Origin: Gymnothorax reevesii
Taxonomy: Eukaryota; Chordata; Actinopteri; Anguilliformes; Muraenidae
NCBI GenBank assembly: GCA_029721435.1
Contig: CM056592.1
Location: 36,529,611-36,593,610, forward strand
Direction: 5' to 3'
Length of the DNA stretch: 64,000 nt
Shown: one piece after another, positions 1 to 11,122 of the stretch
Position numbering within the stretch: the stretch's first letter is position 1
Layout: each line of letters starts with the position of its first letter
The notes under the pieces: generated by a model
The model's input: the letters and a program-made list of their open reading frames with translations, nothing else
Database searches by the model: none
What the model was told of the DNA's origin: nothing
Position numbers and translations under genes: made by a program

Positions 1-1009
1 GAAAGAAAATGACACGGAGGCCAGATTTTTGCACAGATTTTGACTTTTTAAGGCCATGGTCTTTTGATCAGCTGATGAACAGGCTGTTTCAGTTTAAATA
101 CAGTTTTCAATAAATTGCCTACTTTCTGTTCTTTGTCTCTTGCTCCAGTTTATTCTTTTTGCACTTTGAAGCACAACTTACAACCTGGTTATGATTCACC
201 AGTGCAAAATATGAATTCTTGTAATTTTTTCCCCGGTCTTAAGATTTTGTTCAGGAGTGTATTAAACGTGAATGTTTTGATAAGAGGGCTCAGTTCTTCA
301 AGATGAGTACCGAGAATTTCAATCAATGTTTCTGTTTAAGCTCTGCTCAATAAAGTGAGTCGACATTGGGGCGAGACAATGTGCAATGCCTCCGTGTCTG
401 ACAGCCAAAAAAAAAAAAAAAAAGAGGACGATTAGAACAGATTGACAGCAAAATGTAGAATAAAAAGAAACATTTTAACAACTAAACATCCAATGAACAC
501 TGCGATTTATTTATTGGTGGGTCATCTTTGTTGGATATCCCGTTTGTTGGTGATGTTTTTATTCTTTATTTCGTTATAAATCTGTTCTCATATCAATACT
601 TTTACTTTTTGCTGGCTGGTTGACATGGAGTATTTTGCATTTCGCGTCGGACAGTCTTGGTCGCGCATGCGATAATTTCTTCACACTGTCAATGGTCATG
701 GAATTGATTTGCTCACGCACTATTTTATCTCTGCTGTGGAAATAAAGCATGAATCTGTTCGATCCATCTGACTAATTTTCAAAAGAAAGACCGAATATAG
801 ACTGCTGTCTATCTTCAACGGAAAAAAAACAGACGAATAGGCGAAAAAGACCAAGAAAAGTCGATAGCTATCGATTTGCATTCTGTGAAGGTCGAACACA
901 AACATGGCCAAGTTTGCACGTTTAATAATTCCTGGAATACTCGGAAAAATTTGAACTTTTATGACTTTCGGACACGGAGCTATATTAAAACCCTGTCTGA
1001 CTATCGCGT
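1..1009. other. AT-rich stretch with no recognised gene
   Basis: I see no convincing exon. A poly(A) signal AATAAA lies at about 349-354, and a run of about 18 A begins near 405. That could be the 3' end of an old retroposed transcript or a real 3' end next to an A run. The remainder is AT-rich with only short open frames lacking domain resemblance. It may be intron of the gene whose last exon is at 3773-3887, but nothing proves it. Confidence 0.3.
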
Positions 1010-1085
1010 CTTTGCATTGACTTTGCCTGTAATCAGCCGTGCAAAAAAAATTGTTTCGTGTCCAGTGTGCAAGCGGCTTTACTGA
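1010..1085. repeat. Fragment of a short Harbinger-type MITE
   Basis: The stretch ending in a CCAGTGTGCAAGCGGCTT motif matches one end of the complete 111-bp element at 61177-61287 and the repeated unit at 58930-59310. Only one end is clear here, so this is a truncated or diverged copy. Confidence 0.45.
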
Positions 1086-1340
1086 GCACAGAACGCAAGC
1101 ATGCTATATATATATCCAGTTTGTGGTTGGCTGAGAAAGATGTGAAGTCCTTAAGCCAGGTCAAGTTTCCATTACGCGTGCCAACCACCTTTAATCTGAC
1201 ATCAGGACAATCCATGTAGATACTATAATTTATGTCCTTATTCAGATAGCTACATTAAATAGTGCTTCCTGTAATTATTTATTGCTTTGAAATGTGCCTG
1301 ACATTCTGTAAACCTGCCTGTGAGATTTCGGTGACCTGTG

Positions 1341-1625
1341 CGCACTCTGCGCCGGTTAGCCAAATTACCACTGCACGGAAATTAAACCAGGTTGGAGCTG
1401 GCGAGTTTTCTGCGCAACTCCAGCGGAGACTTTTCCTACGAAATTGTCATTGCGTCTTGATGAATATGTCACACCTCCCCCTACTACGCCGCCACACCAA
1501 TCTCGGCGCACTTTCGTCTACCTCACAAAATTACCACTACGCGAGCTGCGCCGTACGAAATTACCACTGCGCGGGCTGCGCCTCGCTACGCCACCTGCGC
1601 TGCACCAGGAAATTAGAGCCCTTTA
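1341..1625. repeat. GC-rich repeat block with AAATTACCACT motif
   Basis: A locally CpG-rich block in AT-rich surroundings. The motif AAATTACCACTGCGCG or a close variant recurs near 1362, 1522 and 1557. Open frames across it are a by-product of base composition. It looks like a decayed short interspersed element, family not identified. Confidence 0.35.
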
Positions 1626-2368
1626 TCTGATAAATATATAATTTCTTATTTATTCAAATAATTATCTTCAAACAAATCTATTACTGTTCTATTCTACTAA
1701 AATTTTATTTTTTGGGTCATTTTCATCATTTTCTCTTTAGTTTGTGACTTTAATCACAAAAAAGCTAAATCATAGGCCTAGCAAAAACTTGTTTTTTAAA
1801 AGACAAACCAGCACTACTCAGCGTTGTTCAGGAGCAGGAGCCATCCAACACCAAGAATAACCTTTCACCCCAACACCAAGCATTACATTTTACTCTGATA
1901 CCAAGCATTAGGTCTGAGAGCACAATGATAATCAACTTCGATGTCAAAAATCATGATTAAAGGATTAATGTTTTTTAGTGATCAAGCTCAGAAGAAAACT
2001 GAAGACAGACTCACATACACACAAACATACTCACATACACAAGCCCTGTTGTGCTGTTATTCAGGGAAAATTATTTTTTAACCATGAATAGATAACATTA
2101 CAACATATAAACATATATGCAGATGAAAAACTGAATGTGGGCTGAAATGATAGGAAAACAGGATATGTCCTTTGACATTCTTGTTGGAAATCATGGGCGT
2201 CGTGTCCTCCGGGCTAAAGAGGAGAAAGACCACCCCTCCTGTTATCAGCGTTCAGTTCAAAAGTCAGCATCTCTGATGGTATGGGGATGCATTAGTGCAT
2301 ATGGTGTGGGACACTTGCATGTTTTAAAAAGCACCATGAATGATGAAAGGTATATAAAGGTTTTAGAG

Positions 2369-2573
2369 CAGGGGTGTCCAATCTAATCCACAAAGGGCCG
2401 GTGTGGCTGCTGGTTTTTGTCACAGCCCAACACTAATACACCTGATTCTACTCCTCAAGGTGCTGATTGAACCTTCTGATCAGTTAATTACTGGGATCAG
2501 GTGTTGTAGCACTGGGCTAAAACAAAGACCTGCACCCACACTGGCCCTTCACGGATAAGATTGGACACCCCTG
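2369..2573. mobile_element. 205-bp non-autonomous hAT element (MITE)
   Basis: The ends are inverted: it begins CAGGGGTGTCCAATC and ends GATTGGACACCCCTG. It is flanked by a perfect 8-bp target duplication TTTTAGAG at 2361-2368 and 2574-2581. An 8-bp duplication and CAG...CTG ends are diagnostic of the hAT superfamily. It has no coding capacity and interrupts the Tc1-like relic, so it is the younger insertion. A diverged relative lies at 10930-11045. Confidence 0.9.
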
Positions 2574-2628
2574 TTTTAGAGGAACATATGCTCCCCTTCA
2601 GATGATATCTATTCCAGGGAAGGCCTTG

Positions 2629-2890
2629 TAATAATACTAATAATGCATCAATTTTATATAGCGCTTTTCTGCTTACTGGGCACTCAAAGACGCTTTACAA
2701 GGATACATTATTCATTCACTCACACATTCACACTCTGATGGTAGTAAACTACTTTTTTGTAGCCACAGCTGCCCTGGGGCTGACTGATGGAAGCGTGGCT
2801 GCCAGTATGCGCCTACGGCCCCTCCGACCACCACCAAACATTCACACACAGCCATACAGTATTCCTATATATTGCATGTTTTGTGTATTT
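2629..2890. repeat. Dispersed repeat inserted in the Tc1-like relic
   Basis: Between two halves of the transposase reading frame lies unrelated sequence with a TATATAGCGCTTTTCT motif and a following CACTCAAAGACGCTTTAC motif. I recognise this as a repeat common in fish genomes but cannot name the family with confidence. Boundaries are set only by where transposase similarity stops and resumes. Confidence 0.5.
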
Positions 2891-3772
2891 CAGCAGGACA
2901 ATGCAAAACCACAGTACTGCATCTATTACAACAGCATGGCTTCGTAGTAGAAGAGTCCGTGTGCTGAACTGGCCTGCCTGCAGTCCTGATCTTTCACGGC
3001 TTGAGAACATTTGGCGCATAATTAAACGAAAACTCCGTCAAAGGAGACCCAAAACTCTCCAGCAGCTGGAAGCCTGCATTAAACAAGAATGGGATCAAAT
3101 TCCAGTGGCTCAACTCAAGAAACTTGTCTCCTCAATGCCCAGACGCCTCCACTCTGTGTTAAAAAGAAGAGGGGATGCAACACCATGGTAAACAGGCCTC
3201 TGTTCCAACTTTTTTGAGACCTGTAGCAGCCATCAAATTTGAAATGAGCACATTTTGCGGATAAAATTGTTGAATTTCTCAGTTTCAACATTTGCTATTT
3301 TATCTCTGTTCTATTGTGAATAAAATACTGGCTGGTGTGATTTGAAAGTCATTGCGTTTTGATTTTATTCACAATTTACACTTTGTCCCAACTATTTCCA
3401 AATTATAATTGTACACGAAAAGCTAGTTACCAGCTGAAATGAAACCTCAACAAGCTAATAGAATGCGCTTATAGGCCACCATTTATTTCCCGTAATATGA
3501 AGTGAGTGTGAAACAAGTTAAACTTTGCCTGATTCTTGTTTTGTTTTTTTTTTGTTTGTTTGTTTGTTTTGTATGGAACACATCTCTCTCTTTACTGCAA
3601 AAGTGGCAGTAATCTTAAGTAGTTCCACCGGACTTGCACTTAAGCAGTCGGAAGGAGATTTGTCCTAAACCTAATGTAATGATTTCATTAGTTGTGGTCT
3701 AAGACCGATGTAGTTTTAGTGTTTTGAGGAAGAGACATGTTGCTCAGTACATCCATGTCATTTATCTTTCAG

Positions 3773-3887
3773 AGTCCAGAGGGAGCAGCTAGCTGCCATC
3801 TTTAAGCTATTGAGAGACAATAAGGAAACCTTCGGTGACGTGACCGAGGGAGACGTGGAAGAGCAACTCAAACTCTACTCCATCTAG
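3773..3887 (+). CDS. Terminal coding exon of an unrecognised host gene
   Basis: A polypyrimidine tract and AG acceptor (3771-3772) precede an open frame that reads, with a one-base phase, about 37 residues to a TAG stop at 3885-3887. The peptide starts VQREQLAAIFKLLRDN and ends in EEQLKLYSI; it is charged and probably helical. The splice acceptor, single phase and protein-like composition argue for a real last exon. I do not recognise the gene and no upstream exon is evident in 1-3770, so the preceding intron would be long. A decayed second copy with similar flanks is at 32349-32461. A possible poly(A) signal AATAAA is near 4789. Confidence 0.6.
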
Positions 3888-5064
3888 ATGAAGGCTTCAC
3901 CATTCATCACACCATGTTTTCACATTTTCACCTGTGAACTGTCGGGATGCCTCGATCCAGGATTTCAATTTGAATAGCTAACTTTCTGGTAACCATTATT
4001 TTGTCTTTATTTTTTCTTTGCAGGGTTTTTTATTATTAACAGATACAATCAAGGACAAATATAGTATTGATAAGATTTCATCTTCTTGCTTCATGTCCAT
4101 TTGTAGCGCGTGTTACATCTACAGCAAAGAGTTATAGAACGTGGCTCTGGGCACAAAGTGTTGGACAGTGGCTGCTTCTTAAGTATTAATCTGGTGTTAA
4201 TCTGAATGCAGCATGTGTGACAGTTTAATATGGATTTTGCAATGGATTAATGGCTCCCACTCCCAACTCGATTTAGACCGCAACCTGTATTTCTGATTGC
4301 AGTTACCGGTAAAATTCAGACTTCACTGGCTTGTCACCGTTGCACGTTTTCGGTTCCGTACCGTGCTTGCTTTCAAGCTTATACTTTTCAATTAAAGCAG
4401 TTGAGTAGAATCTTGAAAAGCGTCTGCTCTTCTCTTGAATTCTTGTCTGGAATGTCTGACATGCATTATTTAAATTTTTAATCGAGAATGATTGTGTTTC
4501 ACTGGGGTTATTTAGATGTACTAACACCGCATGTCAGCTAAAAGTGTTCAGGAATAATACTGTGGGGCTTTTGTAGCAATCCATTTAGACATGGGGTCAC
4601 GGAAACAAACAAGCTATCTTTTTGACCTGCTTATAATTGCAAAAAAAATTTTTGCATTCATTATTCATACAGAAGAATCATTAATTAAGTATTTATTGAA
4701 TTGAAAATGCCCAAATAGTTATGATGGCGACAAGTTCAGATCTGATAAGCAAACTAAATGTTAACTCTGTTTGGTGATTGAGAATCCCCAAATAAATTCT
4801 GATCTCTGATTATGATCTGATTAGTGTAATTAATTTTCAAGCCTTTGATTTCATAACTGTGAGAACATTTTTCTGACAACCGCTCACTATCAATGTCCAA
4901 TCTTTAAGTGACCCAATTTTAAATTTACCTACTTTCCCTGGAAGCCAGCTGACATTGTATTTTTAGCCCGGGCAATGTGAATGTGTCTGAAGGCCACGGG
5001 ATCGTTGCTTTAAGTGTGATATTGGTCAAAACCTGAAATCATTCTGCAGTCACTGGAATCCATG
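3888..5064. other. 3'-UTR or intergenic DNA, nothing else recognised
   Basis: The stretch follows the stop codon of the terminal exon. It may hold that gene's 3'-UTR up to the AATAAA near 4789. I see no other exon, RNA gene or structured repeat. Confidence 0.3.
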
Positions 5065-5559
5065 GTGTACAGTAGGCTTGGCACGGTCCTGGGAAAAAAA
5101 CCGAACCGAACGATACGCCTGTTGCGGTGCAATACGCGTGTAGACTTCGGTTCGCAAAAAAAAAAAAAAAAAAAAAGGTGAATGCCCGTATGAAACCACG
5201 TGGTTGTCTTTAACGCGAAAGAATTGAAGCGACAGCGGAGTGTAGACGACAAGTGCAAATATGGCAAGTGACAGTGGAGAAGACATCTCGTACATTGAGG
5301 ATGTCCCCGCGTCATTCAAATCAGGTGTGTGGGAACATTTGGGTTTTCCCATTACATACGATGACGCCGGCAAAAAATCAATTGACAAAATCGTCACAGT
5401 ATGCTAGGCTTTACACGATCAGGATTTTTGGGGTCGATCACCGATTAGTGAGTGTAAATAAACCGATAACCGATCACGATCCGATCACGTGACTGAGCAA
5501 TATGTCTATTTAAAGAACTTATTTACTGAGCATCAACGACAATATTTTTAACCATTTTT

Positions 5560-5949
5560 ACCTTCGCCAGCGACTTCGCTGACGAAGGTAATGTTTTGAT
5601 CCCCGTGTATTTATTACCTTCGCCAGTGACTTCGCTGACGAAGGTAATGTTTTGATCCCCGTGTATTTATTTGTTTGTGTGTCTGTCTGTATGTGTATCG
5701 AATAACTCAAAAAGTACCAAACGGAATTTCATAAAATTTGGTGGGTTGATTTGGCATGACCTGAGGATCAATCGATTAGATTTTGGGAGTGATCGGGTCA
5801 AAGGTCAAGGTCAAGGCCACGAAAAGGTCAAAACCGACTTTCGGCCATATCTCGGTCAATTTTTATCCGATCGGCATGAAACCAACGCCAGTGGCGAGGG
5901 ATTCAGTGGCGTCGGCGAAGGTATGCGCTCTACCGAGCGCCCGTTCTAG
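5560..5949 (+). mobile_element. Helitron-like non-autonomous element
   Basis: Copy 2 of hAT-A lacks this block and reads straight across the site, so it is an insertion. Its right end carries a short hairpin CGCTC-TACC-GAGCG (5926-5939) followed after six bases by CTAG and then T, the typical Helitron 3' terminus. Its left part is a hairpin-forming CCTTCGCCAGCGACTT...GACGAAGG sequence duplicated in tandem (about 57 bp, twice). There is no clear target duplication beyond TT in a T run. Similar sequences are familiar in fish genomes; the superfamily call is an inference from the terminus. Confidence 0.55.
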
Positions 5950-6704
5950 TTTGGCAATGTTTTACAATGTTTGCCATGTCTCAAACCGAGATGCAAGGGT
6001 TCAAGCATTTAACGGTACCAAATTGCTACAAACATCAATGACCTGTAGAGAGCACTCAAGAACTGGCCAAAAATAAGTTCAAAGTTCAATCAGGACAAAC
6101 TCATATTAAAAGGCTGGAACCACAAAACAACTTGGCACAGAAGTTATGGGCCCAACAAATAAAGTGAAAACTTTCTGACAGTTGTCCACAGTTGTTGCAT
6201 CAGTGCCAAGTGCCAGCTAAAGCAGTATTATAAAATTAACATTGAAGCTATATAACAGTGTATACAATCTTACTGTACTGTAAATAACTGCACTGTAAAT
6301 AAAGTGCAGAATAATGCCTCAGAACATTGACCAGCATTGTAACTTCATGAAGATAAGTGTATACAGTCTTACTTTACTGTGACAGGTAAATACTGCAAAT
6401 AAAGGGCTGTAATACTGCCCCTGAACATTGGCAAGCATTTTAATCTCAAAAATAAACAATGACACACAGGTCAACAAAAAAACAGCACCCAGGCCACATG
6501 TATTTCCAAAAAGTAAAAGAAATGAATACATAAGTAAATGAACTGTATAAGTGCTTTCTCAGGCATTAAAATTATATAGCAGCCACGTAGTATGGTACAT
6601 AGTCCTCAAGACCCTAAAATAAAGAAATGGCGCACAGCCCAAACAAATATTTCCTTAAATTGAGAGAATGGGGATAAACTTGCTATATTACGTAGGCTAA
6701 AAGC

Positions 6705-8999
6705 CTATGCTTCTGTAAACATCAGTGGCAGATTCTTTTTAACAAAGAGGAGCATCTCAACTTTACTGGCTGAAAACCTGCTCCTTCGATCATCCAGGAT
6801 GTTGGATGCAGCACTGAACAGACGCTCACTGTCCACACTTGTGCAGGGTGCAGACAGGTAAGCTCTTACAGCAGTGGTGAGGGCAGAAAAGCGATTTTGA
6901 TTGGCTCTCCAGTAAGCCAGTGGGTCAGCATCCCGAAGAATGACTGGCTCTGCCAGGTAGAGATTCAACGGTGACACTGCTGCAGTGGCCTGCTGTGGCC
7001 TTTCTTCTTGCATGATTTCACCCAACATTGATGACAAGGAACCAGGTCGTGGCATCATCTCAGCTGGCTCAGCTGTGTTGTTTGTTCCGGGTCCTTGTCC
7101 TTCATAAGGGCCTAACTGTGCTGCCAGCAAATATAGGCCCCTTGTTTGTGCCTTGAGCTCTTCAGAGTAGCATCGATCCTTGTACCTTTTGTTAAAACAA
7201 AATAAATCATTAATTTAATCGTGTGCTTTTACCACAAAAATTTTAAAAACTTTTACTAAAAAATGTAAAAAGTTTTTTTTTTTTTTTTACCTTTTTGAAA
7301 AGTTTTTTATAAACTTTTTAAATTTGTATGTTTTACTTTACATTTTTTTAAATGTCTTTTAAAAGTGGGGTTTTATTGTCACAAGTTTTTATTATTACAC
7401 ACATTAATTTAACAGGGCATTTGTTCTTTTAGAACAATTTAGGATAAGACTTACTATAACCAAACGGTCCATATGATTCCATTTGTACACTCTTAAATAA
7501 AATTAACACTGACAATTTTACTGAGTAAAAGCCAAATGTATATGCTGGATAAAATAGATTTTATCCAATTAATAGACTGTATTTTTGCTATTCAGGATAT
7601 TAAGCTAATCTAAATTACATCATTTTATTAGGTATAGTATATTTATTAAATCATCCTAGGCCAAATGTTTTTTCCTCACCTTGGGTCTAATAGAGTAGCC
7701 AAACTGTAGAGGGGTTCGTTTTCAATTCCATCAAATCTCCGGGTTACAGCTTTCAGCAGCTCAGCTTTTGCGGTCCCCACACCATGATCCGATGGGGCAT
7801 TTTTACTCAGGAAAAGTTTTAAGGCCATCACAGGAGGCATAACATCGGCGGCAGATGCAGTAGATGAGCTAATTTCTCTCGTGAGCTCTTCAAATGGTTC
7901 CAGAATTTTTATTATGTTTTCGATCAGACCCCACAGGTTGGAACTGAAGGAAGCAGGTACTTCATGCTCTGCTCCAAAAGCAGCCAATGCGCGTTTTTGC
8001 TCCAACAGGCTTTGGAGCATATAGTAACTACTGTTCCACCTGGTGCTGACGTCTTGCTGGAATTTTTTGACGTCTTGGCCGAGCTGTTGCTGCACATCAT
8101 GAAATGCACAATATGCTTGAGGAGAGCGTTTGAAGTTCCTGATGATGCGTCTCCCCGTAGCTAGGATGTCTATTATCATGCGTTGAGCCAATAACCCGTC
8201 ATGGACAGCCAATTGAAGCGTGTGCGCCATGCATGGCAAAGTGGGTAATCCTGCTCCTCGCATAGCTTTTGCCATGTTTGCAGCATTATCCCGGATTACG
8301 ACATGAACCCTTTCTCTCGGAATCTTCCACGTCAGGAGCATGTTGTCATATTTCGTCACCAGCGATGCAGCAGTATGTGAGCCGCGGAATTCCTGAGCGT
8401 GAAGAACCGCCGTGCGGAGTCGAAATTTTGAGTCAATCCACTGGGCTGTCAAACTCAGTAATGACATCGGGCTGACGTCTGATGACCAAATATCTGTGGT
8501 GAAACTAATCGAAGGACTGTCTTCTTTCAGAAAGCCCTCGACGTGCGAACGCACATCCCGGTGTAGCTCATCTAGGCCGGTATCACCACAGTATGTGCGC
8601 CCTGGGAGGAGGTAGCGCGGATCAAAGTATGCGAGCAAACCCTGAAATGCGGAATTCTCCACAATATTAAATGGCAATTTGGCCAGAACGATAAATTCCA
8701 TTACCTTCCTTGTACCAACCTTCTCACTTTCTCGGCTGTAGCCTACGGGCGGGTACTGTCTAAAGTGGTTTGCTTTAGCGTCCGTTTCGGTGTTTTGTTC
8801 TTATCTTTTTCCGCGGACTGTCTCTGGAACTCGGAATGCTCCTCTTTGTGGTCCTTATCCAGGTGTCTCTTTAAATTTGTGGAGTTCAAACTTTTTTTTT
8901 TGATGATCCCCCACAAGGTATTTTTGCGTTGCAAAGATTGCACATGGCTTGTGCTGTATCCGTCTCATTCACCCTGAAGAAGTTCCACACCGCCGACAT
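6705..8999 (-). pseudogene. hAT-A transposase, copy 1 (ZBED/Ac-like), N-terminus broken
   Basis: DNA cut-and-paste transposase. ATG at 8999 opens a BED finger (MSAVWNFF..., C-x2-C near residue 20, T-x-N-L-x2-H-L-x4-H after it). The run of 10 A (8-9 kb side, near 8890-8900) breaks the frame; 8 or 11 A would keep it. A second break lies near 8745. The catalytic exon 8701-7680 is intact: TTDIWSS (first Asp), RDNAANM (second Asp) and CMAHTLQL. A GT-AG intron (7679-7186) follows, then exon 7185-6705 with the hAT C-terminal dimerisation domain (SERLFSAA, catalytic Glu). Protein from this copy would need a downstream start, so it is probably inactive. Confidence 0.85.
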
Positions 9000-9575
9000 G
9001 TTTCATGCAAGATATTGTGCGTACAACGGCTCATGTTTATGCCGTCATTGATCGGATCGGTGAATTGGACATTATATCGGGTTTAACCGATTGCACATTT
9101 ATGCAAATTATCGGCCGATCCGATCAGTGCCGATCAGATCTGCGGAAAGCCTACAGTATGCAAGCATTGTAAAGCACGAATGCCGTACAATCGTGGGAAT
9201 ACTTCAAATATGCCACAACATGGCAGCAAACGCTCCTGACACTTTGTATAAATACTGTAGTAAATAAAAAAAAGCTGGAGAAATCATCCATGTCTTACTT
9301 CTTGCTGTTTCAAAATACTACCTGGCTTTTCATCAGAGATTTTTCATGAAATATGCTTATGTCAACTCAAACTTAGTTTGTGCATGACTATTTCATTCTA
9401 ACTATAATTTTAACCTCTCTTAAATGCTTAAAAACTAAATAGTATATGCCGAAATATAGAGTATTTAAAATAAAAAAAAAAACAAAAAACAGCAATACGT
9501 ACCGAACCGCAGACCTCAAACCGCAATACGTACTGAACTGCCACTTTTGTGAACCGTGCCACCCCGAGTGTACAG

Positions 9576-10090
9576 TGCATTGGTGTATGTCTGTGGTCGA
9601 TATGTGGAGCTTTGGAGAGGAGCTTTTGTCAGGCCCAAAACTCCGGCTCGACCCGACCCAAGGCTGATAAAAATCTGTCTGGGGCCCAATCCAAGGCAGC
9701 AGTTTTGCATTTTTGCACCTAAATCGGGCCTGAACCGGAGTTTCTGTAGAAAAAACTAGATGATGCGCACTCTATAGAAATGCTAACCCACGCCTCTTGT
9801 TGACCTTGACCTTTGACCTTTCGACCTCAAAATGCAAATTTGGACAGAGTACTCTAGGATCATCTACCCTACAAAGTTTGGTCACCCTAGCTTCAGTGGT
9901 GGCCGAGCTGTCACGCGGGCAGACACACACACACACAGACGGTGCTAAACTGTATACCCCTGCCAGGGCATGGCTAATATCTGGCCTGGAAACAAAATGT
10001 GGCGGAGGGATGGACAGACAGACGTATGAAAAGGCAGTTGCTACAAGTACGGCAGTTTTCCAATGCATTTCAATGTAGAGAGGTACGGCA
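9576..10090. repeat. Mixed old repeats
   Basis: It holds a GGCCC/CCGGCTCGACCCGACCC-type segment (about 9630-9740), which resembles the C-rich ends of some fish hAT elements and recurs near 14100-14205. A GACCTTTGACC-rich segment with a short CA run follows (about 9795-9950). I see no coding potential. Confidence 0.3.
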
Positions 10091-10107
10091 GTCCCCATTT
10101 CAAGCCC

Positions 10108-10175
10108 TGCCTTAACCTAACCCTAACTCTGACCTCTAAACCTAACCCCTAACCCTAAACCTTATCCTAATCCCT
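10108..10175. repeat. Degenerate telomere-like CCTAAC repeats
   Basis: About ten imperfect units of CCCTAA/CCTAAC occur in a row. They are too degenerate and short to mark a chromosome end. They look like an interstitial telomere-like simple repeat. Confidence 0.55.
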
Positions 10176-10929
10176 TCATATCGACAGCTGTACCCATAAA
10201 ACTGCCGTATCTCTAGGCACTGTGAATATAAAAAGGGACATCTGCTCAATAAAATGTATCTATATATGGAATTTGCGGAGAAATATGGAAGGGCTTTGGA
10301 ATTCCCACTCGGAGATGAAAGCGACTGACGGACACGTTGAAGGACAACACTCACTCCTACATTCCCATCCAACTTTGTGGCGGGGGCTAAAAACAGGTGT
10401 AGAATTGCGAGCAAGTATTTACTCTGGGTAACTAGCATCCTAAAATGGGAATTGGGAGTGAGGAGAAAGAGGCACATTGGATTCCCCTGTGAAATCCCCT
10501 GTCCCTGTTGAGTCGGGTTGGGCTCAAAATTTGATGTCCAGTGGTTCCCAAACCCAGTCCTGGGGCACCCTTATGTAAGCTGGTGTCTATTCCAAGCACT
10601 GTTGTAATCTGAGGATTTAAAATGGCTTTTAATTTGTACTAATTAGGTGCATTCCAAGTTTAACAAAGTCATTTAACATTTTGAGTCATGTTTTGACGGA
10701 AATATCCATGGGCAAGGGCGTTACTGTGTCTCAAATTTTGGGGGGGAGACAAGATTTTAAGGGTCTTTTTTTTTTTTTACCCACAAGCAGACAATGTTCA
10801 ATGCTGCGCAGTCTGTTAAGATAAAGGCTGAAATGCTCCAAAAACATGCATCTTCAAAAGATTTCTAATCAAGGTTTTGGTTACAATGTTACTTAACATT
10901 TTGTCTGGAAAAGGAGCACTGTCTAGGTG

Positions 10930-11045
10930 AGGAGAGTCCAATCTTATCGATGAAACGCCGCTGCGTGTGTAGGTTTTCATTTTTGCCCAGGGCTACATCA
11001 CCTGAATCATCTAATTAACTAATCATGGGGTTCAATAAAAACCAC
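10930..11045. repeat. Diverged fragment of the hAT MITE seen at 2369
   Basis: The GTCCAATCTTAT start, the AGGTTTTCATTTT..GCCCAG middle and the CACCTGAATCA segment follow the same order as in the 205-bp element at 2369-2573. The right inverted end is missing or unrecognisable. Confidence 0.45.
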
Positions 11046-11122
11046 AGATTACATTCAAAGTCAATGGAAAGACGCGAATACACGGTCGTGCGAAAAAATT
11101 GTTTCACATCCGGTGGAAACCA

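Larger units (their letters stand above)
2120..3411 (+). mobile_element. Decayed Tc1-like transposon, 5'-truncated and twice interrupted
   Basis: The plus strand encodes the second half of a Tc1/mariner transposase, ending in the typical C-terminal PW before a stop near 3191. Visible parts are the MVWGCIS block near 2275, then FQQDN (second catalytic Asp) and the SPDLS..EN block (catalytic Glu) at about 2890-3010. The N-terminal HTH half is missing. Two later insertions split the frame, at 2369-2573 and about 2629-2890. The untranslated 3' end runs to about 3411. It belongs near the family of the full-length element at 30491-32065 and is dead. Confidence 0.8.
5405..9153 (-). mobile_element. 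hAT transposon (hAT-A), copy 1
   Basis: It is flanked by perfect 8-bp duplications CAGTATGC (5397-5404 and 9154-9161). The terminal inverted repeats start TAGGCTTT and contain clustered GATCGG-type subterminal motifs at both ends, likely transposase-binding sites. The transposase gene is on the minus strand. It is longer than copy 2 (18523-21888) because it holds a 390-bp Helitron-like insertion at 5560-5949. Otherwise the two copies are near-identical by eye, including introns and A/T runs, implying recent activity. Confidence 0.93.
5261..9230 (+). pseudogene. N-terminal remnant of hAT-B transposase, split by hAT-A
   Basis: From ATG 5261 the frame reads an acidic leader (MASDSGEDIS...) and then a BED-type zinc finger: an aromatic W near residue 25, then V-C. 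The hAT-A insertion falls right after that first Cys codon. The frame resumes at 9162 with KHC, so the C-x2-C knuckle is cut in two by about 3.75 kb. The downstream part reads a T-x-N motif and a His, then meets a stop near 9230. No catalytic core follows. Only the start of the gene survives in this deletion derivative. Confidence 0.75.
5073..9567 (+). mobile_element. Internally deleted hAT element (hAT-B), carrying a nested hAT-A
   Basis: Ends TAGGCTTGGCACGG and CCGTGCCACCCCGA are inverted and lie between perfect 8-bp duplications GTGTACAG at 5065-5072 and 9568-9575. Without the nested element it is only about 740 bp. It keeps the start of a transposase gene (BED finger, ATG at 5261) but lacks the catalytic region, so it is non-autonomous. 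The nested hAT-A at 5405-9153 interrupts it. A run of about 20 A near 5155 lies in its 5' part. Confidence 0.85.

Noticed and set aside
1262..1641. 122-residue and 65-residue frames near 1.3-1.6 kb
   Set aside because: They come from a short CpG-rich repeat block with no domain, splice site or codon signal.
6705..8701. Possible domesticated ZBED host gene
   Set aside because: The gene lies inside a hAT element with inverted ends and 8-bp duplications, has frame breaks, and a near-identical second copy is nearby. It is a transposon gene.
10108..10175. Telomere end
   Set aside because: Units are degenerate, few and internal to the sequence.
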